From positions 1 to 16,315 of the forward strand of contig CAIXSE010000411.1 of assembly GCA_903921965.1 (NCBI GenBank): a stretch of 16,315 nt of DNA, given 5' to 3'. The position numbers and the translations under genes are program-made. How positions within the stretch are numbered: the first letter of the stretch is position 1; each line of letters begins with the position of its first letter. A model generated the notes under the pieces. That model saw nothing but the letters and a program-made list of their open reading frames with translations, did not search any database and was not told where the DNA came from. Of the stretch, positions 6,752 through 12,698 are shown one piece after another. This DNA is from an uncultured Thermoleophilia bacterium (GTDB lineage Bacteria > Actinomycetota > Thermoleophilia > UBA2241).

Positions 6752-8563
6752 CTACGAGACCGCTACAAGGCTCTTGGCGCGGGCCTCGATGTCCGTGAGC
6801 GTGAGGCTGCCGAGACTCTGGAGACCTCGTCCGGTGATGGCGCCCTCGAGCACCTTCGCCGCCACGGCCGAGGCCTGGGCCACGGTGTCGGGGATGTCCT
6901 TGGGGCCCTGACAGACGCCGGCGACGTAGACTCCGCCGCGCTCGGTCCCCGTGGGATCGCCGTTGTAGTCGGCCTCGGTGAACCACCCGTAGGTGTCGCG
7001 AGGGATCGCGAGCATGGCGGCCAGCTCGTCGGAACGCGCCGCCGGCACGAGGCCGACCGCCAGCAGCACCATGTCGACGGGGAACTCCATCAGCGTGTCG
7101 CTGAGGATGTCCTCTCCCTTCACGTACATCTGCCCGTCACGCTCAGTGACCGAGGCCGACCGGCCGCGCACGATGAAGGTGCCCTCCTCCGCGATGCGCT
7201 CGAAGAACGCCTCGTAGCCTTTGCCGAACGCGCGCATGTCGATGTAGAACTCGTAGCACCGCGCGTCCGGCAGCTTCTCCCTCACGAGGTGCGCGAACTT
7301 CAGCGAGTACATGCAGCACACGCGGGAGCAGTAGGCGTTGTAGTTGGCGTCCCGCGAGCCCACGCAGTGGATGATGGCCACGCTCTTCGGTGAGGGACCG
7401 GCGGGATCGAAGGCCCACACGTCCGCCTTCTTGCGCTTGTCGTGCTGCAGCGTCTTCGTCACGATGCGTCCGCCCGTAGGACCCGACGCGTTCGTCAGAC
7501 GCTCGAACTCGAGAGCCGTCAGCACGTTGGGGTGCACCCCGTAGCCGTACCTCTCCAGCCTTCCGGCATCGAGGGTCTCGTAGCCTGTGGCCACGATGAC
7601 GCTGCCGACCTCGACCTGCAGCACGTCCCCGTGGGCGTCGAGGTCGATGCAGTCCTTCGGGCACTTCTTCCTGCACGCCCCGCACTTCTGGCCGTTCGTC
7701 TGCACGTAGGTGCAGGACGTCTCGTCGACGAGGTAGGCGTTGGGGACGGCCTGCGGGAAGGGGATGTAGACCGACTTGCGGTCCGCGATGCCGGCGTCGA
7801 ACTCGCTGGGCACGCGGACGGGACACACCTCGCTGCACACGCCGCAGGCCACGCACGCCGCCTCGTCCACGCGACGGGCGTGCCGCAGGATGGTCGCCTT
7901 GAAGGCCCCCGGCACACCGGACACCGACTCGACCTCGGAGTACGTCAGGAGGTCGATCATCTCGTGCTGTCCCACCGACACCATCTTCGGGGTGAGGATG
8001 CAGGCGGCGCAGTCGAGCGTGGGGAACGTCTTGTCGAACATCGCCATGTGGCCGCCGATGGTGCCGGAGCGCTCGACGAGGTACACCCGCTTGCCGCCGT
8101 CGGCGATCTCCAGCGCCGCCTGGATACCCGCGATACCGCCGCCGATGACGAGGGCCGCGGGGTTCCACTTCGTGTCTTTCGGCTGGGCGGCGAGCGTGAA
8201 CGGCACGCCGAACACCGCGCACGCGAGGATGGCCTTGGCCCTGTCCGTGGCCGGCTCGCCGCCGACGCCGTGCTCCCGGAAGGAGGCGAGCCTCACCTCG
8301 TCGGGCTCGCCGCCCGCGAGCGCCATCGCCCTCGTGAAGGCGGGCTTGAAGAAGCCGGGCGAGTCCCCGGCGATGACCAGGCGCTCGAGGCGCTCCGAGG
8401 CGATCTCGTTCGCGAGCGCCTCGGGGTCCAGCCGGGGCATCACGCCCAGGGACCGCACCAGCTCCACCTGGGGAAGGTTGGCCGCATAGTGGGCCACCGA
8501 CTCGAGATTGACGCCGTCACCGGCGACCTCGCCGGCCCGGCACACGTAGACACCGATCCTCAT
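6752..8563 (-). CDS. hdrA: HdrA-like FAD/iron-sulfur protein 2 (QmoA-like, with inserted ferredoxin)
   Basis: The 603-residue flavoprotein is paralogous to HdrA-1. FAD-binding GGGIAG is at 141-146, followed by the intact FPTLDCAACILTPKM motif (Cys185 and Cys188). A ferredoxin-type insert carries Cys237/240/243/247 and Cys284/294/297/301/305. The cluster motif Cys400/412/416/417 is retained. The N-terminal domain keeps only Cys8; the other HdrA cysteines there are replaced, and there is no C-terminal ferredoxin. The protein is therefore the complement of HdrA-1. ATG at 8563 is chosen because MRIGVYVC matches HdrA starts and GGAGGG stands 6 bases upstream; the frame is open a further 38 codons upstream without such support. 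It is the first gene of the operon. Confidence 0.92.
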   Translation of the reverse strand: MRIGVYVCRAGEVAGDGVNLESVAHYAANLPQVELVRSLGVMPRLDPEALANEIASERLERLVIAGDSPGFFKPAFTRAMALAGGEPDEVRLASFREHGVGGEPATDRAKAILACAVFGVPFTLAAQPKDTKWNPAALVIGGGIAGIQAALEIADGGKRVYLVERSGTIGGHMAMFDKTFPTLDCAACILTPKMVSVGQHEMIDLLTYSEVESVSGVPGAFKATILRHARRVDEAACVACGVCSEVCPVRVPSEFDAGIADRKSVYIPFPQAVPNAYLVDETSCTYVQTNGQKCGACRKKCPKDCIDLDAHGDVLQVEVGSVIVATGYETLDAGRLERYGYGVHPNVLTALEFERLTNASGPTGGRIVTKTLQHDKRKKADVWAFDPAGPSPKSVAIIHCVGSRDANYNAYCSRVCCMYSLKFAHLVREKLPDARCYEFYIDMRAFGKGYEAFFERIAEEGTFIVRGRSASVTERDGQMYVKGEDILSDTLMEFPVDMVLLAVGLVPAARSDELAAMLAIPRDTYGWFTEADYNGDPTGTERGGVYVAGVCQGPKDIPDTVAQASAVAAKVLEGAITGRGLQSLGSLTLTDIEARAKSLVAVS

Positions 8564-8621
8564 CTGGCCCTCCGTGACCGCGTCCGTCCGCGACTGTCGT
8601 CGCACCGACCTCGCGCTGCCC

Positions 8622-8641
8622 GGGCATCTTGTGAAATGCCC
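8622..8641. repeat. Inverted repeat GGGCAT-N8-ATGCCC in the hydrogenase leader
   Basis: Two perfect 6-base arms are separated by 8 bases. The element lies just after the predicted transcription start of the hydrogenase operon, so it could be a DNA operator or a small hairpin at the 5' end of the message. It overlaps, with a different centre, the CRP/FNR-like palindrome at 8630-8645. Confidence 0.4.
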
Positions 8642-8645
8642 CACA
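8630..8645. promoter_or_regulatory. CRP/FNR-like palindrome
   Basis: TGTGA-AATGCC-CCACA matches the TGTGA-N6-TCACA consensus of the CRP/FNR superfamily at nine of ten conserved positions. Its centre is near +6 of the predicted hydrogenase start site, a position more usual for repression than activation. No CRP/FNR-family gene is in the window, so the binding protein is unknown. Confidence 0.4.
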
Positions 8646-8649
8646 TGAC

Positions 8650-8677
8650 ATACTAGGTCTACCTGAGCCTGAATCAA
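8650..8677 (-). promoter_or_regulatory. Candidate promoter of the hydrogenase operon
   Basis: Read on the minus strand, TTGATT (8677-8672) and TAGTAT (8655-8650) are separated by 16 bases, each with four of six consensus positions. Transcription would start near 8643 and give an 80-nt leader before HdrA-2. It lies in the least GC-rich part of the divergent region. Confidence 0.4.
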
Positions 8678-8694
8678 TGAGGTCTTGTAGAAGA

Positions 8695-8710
8695 TAGGGT
8701 TATCACCCTA
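8695..8710. promoter_or_regulatory. Inverted-heptamer operator candidate (7-2-7)
   Basis: TAGGGTT-AT-CACCCTA consists of two head-to-head heptamers that are symmetric at six of seven positions. The centre is about 60 bp upstream of the predicted hydrogenase start site, an activator position. The 7-2-7 spacing is like that of NarL-family sites, although the bases differ from the E. coli NarL heptamer. A NarL-type regulator is encoded in the divergent operon. Confidence 0.4.
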
Positions 8711-8786
8711 GATGCACCCCGTCGGCGTGGCACCCACGCAGGCGGCGGCTGCCGCGGCGCTCCCTCATCCACCGCCGTCCCTGACG

Positions 8787-8814
8787 TTGTCAGACCTCGA
8801 ACGAGTGCTATCGT
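8787..8814 (+). promoter_or_regulatory. Candidate promoter of the kinase/regulator operon
   Basis: TTGTCA (8787-8792, five of six consensus bases) and TATCGT (8809-8814, four of six) are separated by 16 bases. Transcription would start near 8821, ahead of both possible starts of the GAF kinase. Confidence 0.4.
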
Positions 8815-8901
8815 GGAAGCCGCGGCGGCGCGGCGCGGCCTCAGGTGAATCTTCTAGCCGCGCTCAAGCGCTTCGGACTGCACCGTGAGGCGGGGGTGAA
8901 C

Positions 8902-10200
8902 ATGGGGCTGCAATCGACACTCCGCTATCTGGACCCTTTCCACGATCGGGGAGCTCCGCAGCGGATCTCCTCGGACGAACGGTCCACCCTGCGGATGGTC
9001 AACCAGAAGGTCGCCGCCAAGCAGTCGCTCAACGACGTGGCGGACTTCCTCTTCGAACGCACCCGCTCCATCATCCCGTGCGACCGGATAGGGCTGGCCT
9101 TCGTGGACGAGAGCGGCGAGCGCGTGATCGCCCACTACGCACGCGCCACGTACCAGCCGCTCCTGCTCACCCGCGGGTACACCGCCGACCTGCGCGGGAC
9201 GTCGCTGGAGCGCGTCATCAAGAGCGCCGAGCCGCGGATCATCGACGACCTCGCGCTCCACGCCGAGAACCACCCGGCCAGCCACTCGTCCCACCTGCTG
9301 GTCAGGGAAGGCGTGCGCTCGAGTCTCACCTGCCCCTTGATCGTGGAGGGCAGGGTCCTCGGCTTCATGTTCAGGGATTCGCGCCGCCCCAAGGGGTTCA
9401 CGGCGCACCACGTACAGCTCGAGGTCGCCATCTCGGAGCGCCTGAGCCAGGCGGTCGAGAAGGCGTGGCAGATCGAACAGCTGACCGACGCCAACCGCGC
9501 CTACCTGGAGATGCTGGCCTTCGTCAGCCACGAGATCAAGAACCCGATCGCGTCCCTGGTGACCGACGCGCGCCTCCTCTCGCAGGGCTATCTCGGCGAG
9601 CTGGAGCCCGGGCAGGCGGCCAAGATCGACCGCATGGTCGGCAAGGGGGAGTACCTCCTCGCCCTCGTGCAGGACTACCTGGACCTGGCGCGCATCGACG
9701 GCGGCGGGCTCACGCTCGCCAGGCGCCACGATGTGGACGTGCTCGCAGAGGTCGTCGCACCGTCGCTCGACCTCGTGCGCTCCGACATGGAGCGACGCGG
9801 CGTGCGGCTGGAGCTCGATCTGCCCCAGGAGACCGTGACGGCCGAGTGCGACCCCGGCCTTCTGCGCATCGTCGTGGCCAACCTCCTCAGCAACGCGGTC
9901 AAGTACGGCGACGAGGGCGGTCTCGTCCGCGTGCGCGTGCTCAGAGAGTCCTCCCGGCTCGAGGTGTCCGTGTGGAACCAGGGACAGGGCTTCGCTTCCG
10001 AGGACCGCGGCAAGCTCTTCCAGCGGTTCTCCCGCCTGCGTACTCGCGGCGAGGCGAGGCGCGGGACCGGGGTAGGCCTCTACAGCGCGTGGCGCATCAC
10101 GAAGCTCCACAACGGCCGCATCCGGGCACGGTCCGAGCCGGGCTCCTGGGCGGAGTTCGCCTTCGAGTTGCCGCAACCGCTGGACCTCCCCGGTTCGTGA
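8902..10200 (+). CDS. Cytoplasmic GAF-domain sensor histidine kinase
   Basis: The 432-residue kinase has no membrane segment. A GAF-type sensory domain occupies about residues 30-190. The HisKA dimerisation helix follows with FVSHEIKNPI (phosphoacceptor His210) and then the ATPase domain: N box NLLSNAVKYG (Asn327, Asn331), G1 box NQGQGF with Asn in place of the usual first Asp, F box LFQRFSRL and G2 box GTGVGLY. It lacks a receiver domain. The ATG at 8902 is chosen because GAGG and a G-rich stretch stand about 11 bases upstream; a GTG at 8845 would add 19 residues but has no ribosome site. The ligand of the GAF domain cannot be told from the sequence. It is first in a three-gene operon divergent from the hydrogenase genes. 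Confidence 0.88.
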   Translation: MGLQSTLRYLDPFHDRGAPQRISSDERSTLRMVNQKVAAKQSLNDVADFLFERTRSIIPCDRIGLAFVDESGERVIAHYARATYQPLLLTRGYTADLRGTSLERVIKSAEPRIIDDLALHAENHPASHSSHLLVREGVRSSLTCPLIVEGRVLGFMFRDSRRPKGFTAHHVQLEVAISERLSQAVEKAWQIEQLTDANRAYLEMLAFVSHEIKNPIASLVTDARLLSQGYLGELEPGQAAKIDRMVGKGEYLLALVQDYLDLARIDGGGLTLARRHDVDVLAEVVAPSLDLVRSDMERRGVRLELDLPQETVTAECDPGLLRIVVANLLSNAVKYGDEGGLVRVRVLRESSRLEVSVWNQGQGFASEDRGKLFQRFSRLRTRGEARRGTGVGLYSAWRITKLHNGRIRARSEPGSWAEFAFELPQPLDLPGS

Positions 10201-10223
10201 GCGGGACGCGTCGGAGCCACGGG

Positions 10224-11303
10224 GTGGCGCATGGGAGCGACGGCCTGACGGTGGCGCGGAGACGGAGCGCGGGCCGGGCGGAGGAGACGTCCCGTTTCCG
10301 CCGCCCCATGATGCTGCGCGTACTCGGGGCGAACATGCTGCTCGCCGCCGCGGTCGCCACGGGGACCGCACTCGTCGTCTCGGCGTCGGGCAGTCATGTC
10401 CTGCTGCTTCTCGGGCTGCTCGCCGCCGCGGTGCTGGCCGCCGTCCTCGTGAACCTGGCCCTCGTCGGACCGGCCGGTGCGCTGCTCGAGGATCTGGCGC
10501 GCGCGATGAGCGGGATGCACCGCGGCGAGATGGGGTGCCGGGTCAAGGACGACTGGAAGGACCAGGACCTGCGACGGCTCTCGGAGTCGTTCAACGAGAT
10601 GTGCCGGCGCCTGGGCGACGAGTCGCTGCGGTACGCCGGCAGGCAGCTGGGGAGCGTCGAGGAGGAGCGCCGTCGCATCGGCAGGGAGCTGCACGACGAG
10701 ACGAGCCAGACGCTGACGGCGACGCTGGTCCGCCTGGACCTCTGCGACAAGGCGCTCCAGGACCACGATGCCGCCGAAGCACACCGCCAGGTCGTGACGT
10801 GCAAGGAGCTCCTCAGCCACACCATCGAGGAGATCAAGCTGATCGTGTACGACCTGCGGCCCGTGATGCTGGACGACTTCGGTCTCGTGCCCACGCTTCG
10901 CTGGTACATCCAGTCGCACGTGCAAGGACTCGGCCCCGAGGTGGTCACCGACTTCGACGACACCCGCGTGCGCCTGCCCGAGGACCTCGAGACGGCCCTG
11001 TACCGCATCACGCAGGAGACGCTCTCGAACACCGTCCGGCACTCTTCGGCGACGAAGGTCTTGGTGCGCCTCGTCGTCAGGTCCGGCTACGTGAGCCTCA
11101 CGGTGATCGACAACGGGATAGGATTCGACACCGATGCCGCCCTTCACGGAGGCGCTCTGGCCGGGGTGGGTCTGGCGTCCGTACGCGAACGCGTCGAGCT
11201 GCTGGGAGGCACCCTGAACGTGGAATCGGCAATCGGGCGAGGCACCCGCGTGTATGTCGTGGTGCCCGTCCCCGAAGGCGAGACAAGCGAGGAACGGCCG
11301 TGA
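10224..11303 (+). CDS. Membrane NarL-type (HisKA_3) sensor histidine kinase
   Basis: The 359-residue kinase has two membrane helices (about 31-54 and 57-82) joined by only a few residues, so it has essentially no external sensor domain. A HAMP-like linker (83-135) follows, then a HisKA_3 box EERRRIGRELHDE with His157 and a NarX/DegS-type ATPase domain with NTVRHSSA, DNGIGF and GVGLASVRERV. GTG at 10224 is chosen because GGAG stands 7 bases upstream. An earlier GTG at 10197 overlaps the upstream stop as GTGA and is a real alternative. Its natural partner is the NarL-type regulator directly downstream, with which it also overlaps as GTGA. The signal may be membrane state or the partner kinase, but this is inference. 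Confidence 0.88.
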   Translation: MAHGSDGLTVARRRSAGRAEETSRFRRPMMLRVLGANMLLAAAVATGTALVVSASGSHVLLLLGLLAAAVLAAVLVNLALVGPAGALLEDLARAMSGMHRGEMGCRVKDDWKDQDLRRLSESFNEMCRRLGDESLRYAGRQLGSVEEERRRIGRELHDETSQTLTATLVRLDLCDKALQDHDAAEAHRQVVTCKELLSHTIEEIKLIVYDLRPVMLDDFGLVPTLRWYIQSHVQGLGPEVVTDFDDTRVRLPEDLETALYRITQETLSNTVRHSSATKVLVRLVVRSGYVSLTVIDNGIGFDTDAALHGGALAGVGLASVRERVELLGGTLNVESAIGRGTRVYVVVPVPEGETSEERP

Positions 11304-11971
11304 GCCGCGACCAGTCCGCTCCCATCCGCGTCCTGCTCGTGGACGACCACGCGATCCTGCGGGAGGGCGTGCACGCCCTGCTGGCACGCGAGCCCGACAT
11401 CCGCGTGGTCGGCGAAGCCGGCGACGGCCAGGAGGCCCTGGACCTCGTGGACGAGCTCGAGCCCGACGTCGTGATCATGGACATCGTGATGCCGCGCATG
11501 AGCGGCCTCGAGGCCACCCGCCTGCTCAAGGAGCGGCACCCCGAGGTACGCACGCTCATCCTGAGCATGTACGACGATCAGGAGTACGTGGTCCAGATCA
11601 TCCAGGCGGGCGCCCGCGGCTACGTGCTCAAGCGTGTCGTCACCGAAGACCTCGTCCACGCCATCCGTGCCGTCCACGGCGGCGGCTCCTTCCTCTACCC
11701 CCCGATCGCCGCGACGCTGATCGGCGACTACCTGCGCGTCACCGGCAACGAGCAGCCCGACGACGCCGGCGAGCCGCTCAGCGCACGCGAGCGCGAGGTC
11801 CTCAGGCTGATCGCCGAAGGCAACAACAACAACAAGGTGGCGGAACTGCTGGGGCTGAGCCGCAAGACGGTCGACACCCACCGCGCCAACGCCATGCGCA
11901 AGCTCGACCTCCACGACGTGACGGAAGTCGTCAAGTACGCGCTGCGCACAGGCCTCATCACGCTCGAGTGA
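11300..11971 (+). CDS. NarL/FixJ-family response regulator
   Basis: The 223-residue regulator has an N-terminal receiver domain with acidic pocket Asp15/Asp16, phosphoacceptor Asp61 (VIMDIVMPRMSG) and Lys110. A LuxR-type helix-turn-helix lies at about residues 158-215 (LSAREREVLRLIAEG and LGLSRKTVDTHRANAMRKL). GTG at 11300 overlaps the kinase stop and follows GAGGAA. It would be phosphorylated by the HisKA_3 kinase and bind DNA as a dimer. Divergence from the hydrogenase operon makes that promoter a reasonable target. A run of four AAC codons at 11821-11832 replaces the usual YSNK-type residues in the turn before the DNA-binding helices. The gene is followed by a strong hairpin. Confidence 0.93.
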   Translation: MSRDQSAPIRVLLVDDHAILREGVHALLAREPDIRVVGEAGDGQEALDLVDELEPDVVIMDIVMPRMSGLEATRLLKERHPEVRTLILSMYDDQEYVVQIIQAGARGYVLKRVVTEDLVHAIRAVHGGGSFLYPPIAATLIGDYLRVTGNEQPDDAGEPLSAREREVLRLIAEGNNNNKVAELLGLSRKTVDTHRANAMRKLDLHDVTEVVKYALRTGLITLE

Positions 11972-12007
11972 CGCCCCACGGCAGACGCCTGTGACCCGGG
12001 GGGACCG

Positions 12008-12049
12008 CGAGGCGGCGGCCGGGAGCCCTTCGTCCCGGCCGCCGCCTCG
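12008..12049. terminator. Strong hairpin between convergent genes, probable bidirectional terminator
   Basis: A perfect 17-base-pair stem, with arms at 12008-12024 and 12033-12049, closes an 8-base loop. It lies 36 bases after the response-regulator stop and 30 bases from the HdeD-family stop, so it can serve both. It lacks a proper T-run, which is common for terminators in high-GC bacteria. Confidence 0.7.
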
Positions 12050-12079
12050 TTCCGGACCGCGTGCGCGACCCGCGCCGCG

Positions 12080-12613
12080 TCAGGCCGCCTCGGCCTCCGG
12101 CGGCCGCGTGAACCCGTCGACGATGCGCAGCAGGCCGTAGACGATCAGGTACAGGCCGACCAGCCACAGGATCGCGAGCGCGCCGCTCACGGGGTACACG
12201 AAGAAGACGATGCCGATCACGATCGACAGCACGCCGAGGATCAGTAGCCACACGCGCTTGCCGCCTTTGAGGCCGCTGGCGAAGGCGCCGATGATGTCGC
12301 TGACCCCGGTGACGATCGCCCAGGCGCCGAGGATGTAGAGCAGCGCCAGCGCCGTCATGCCCGGCCAGGCGATGGCGATGATGCCGACGATGATCCCGAG
12401 GATGCCGGTGAAGACCGCCCAGCCGCGCCCCTCCGCGTGCCCGATGAGCCCGGCCGCGGCGAGAGCGACGCCGTAGACGATCAGGAAGATGCCGAGCAGC
12501 AGGAGCACGGTCGCCAGACTGAGCCCCGGCTCGACGAGGAAGAGGACTCCGAGGACGATCATGAGGAGTCCGGTGATGATCGAGAGCGCCATCCACGCGC
12601 CTCTGCTGTGCAT
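12080..12613 (-). CDS. HdeD-family (DUF308) membrane protein
   Basis: This 177-residue protein is almost entirely six hydrophobic helices arranged as three internal repeats. Each repeat has a G-rich helix ending in a Pro turn: around residues 14-31 (ending VEPG), 69-86 (AWPG) and 126-143 (VYPVSG). This is the DUF308/HdeD pattern; HdeD of E. coli is linked to acid stress, but most homologues have no proven role. The ATG at 12613 is preceded by a strong AAGGAGGG site, which excludes the in-frame ATG eight codons upstream. It is divergent from nadA and convergent with the response regulator. Confidence 0.88.
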   Translation of the reverse strand: MHSRGAWMALSIITGLLMIVLGVLFLVEPGLSLATVLLLLGIFLIVYGVALAAAGLIGHAEGRGWAVFTGILGIIVGIIAIAWPGMTALALLYILGAWAIVTGVSDIIGAFASGLKGGKRVWLLILGVLSIVIGIVFFVYPVSGALAILWLVGLYLIVYGLLRIVDGFTRPPEAEAA

Positions 12614-12649
12614 TGGTCCCTCCTTGTAGGTTTGCACTACCCCCGCCGT

Positions 12650-12655
12650 ACTCTA
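12650..12655 (-). promoter_or_regulatory. Candidate -10 hexamer of the HdeD-family gene
   Basis: TAGAGT on the minus strand fits the TAnnnT pattern and would start a message with a leader of about 30 nt that includes the AAGGAGGG ribosome site. No clear -35 element is visible. Confidence 0.3.
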
Positions 12656-12686
12656 CCCGAGCGCGACGCACGCCGCCCTCACGCCG

Positions 12687-12692
12687 TATACT
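12687..12692 (+). promoter_or_regulatory. -10 hexamer of nadA, leaderless transcript
   Basis: TATACT ends exactly 6 bases before the nadA ATG, so transcription should start at or next to the A of the start codon. There is no ribosome site in front of the gene, which fits a leaderless message. No good -35 element is visible. Confidence 0.5.
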
Positions 12693-12698
12693 CCCGCC

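Larger units (their letters stand above)
8564..8901. other. Divergent intergenic control region
   Basis: This 338-base stretch separates the hydrogenase operon (minus) from the kinase operon (plus). I see no gene in it other than a possible 57-base N-terminal extension of the GAF kinase (8845-8901). It holds two opposed promoter candidates, an inverted-heptamer operator candidate, a CRP/FNR-like palindrome and an overlapping inverted repeat. The part at about 8640-8715 is clearly less GC-rich than the genes on either side. Confidence 0.6.

Noticed and set aside
4131..6917. Similar DNA stretches around 4131-4167 and 6881-6917 as a possible mobile repeat
   Set aside because: They encode the same conserved segment (PKDIPDTVAQA) in the two HdrA paralogues, so the similarity is due to gene duplication and protein conservation.
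3884..7393. Very long plus-strand open frame (about 1170 codons) opposite the HdrA and QmoC-like genes
   Set aside because: It is an antisense shadow of high-GC coding sequence. It spans three real genes on the other strand, its product is low-complexity (His, Val, Asp, Arg rich), and it matches no family.
8564..8677. 38-codon N-terminal extension of HdrA-2
   Set aside because: MRIGVYVC is the normal HdrA start and has a good ribosome site. The extension would also cover the promoter candidate and palindromes.
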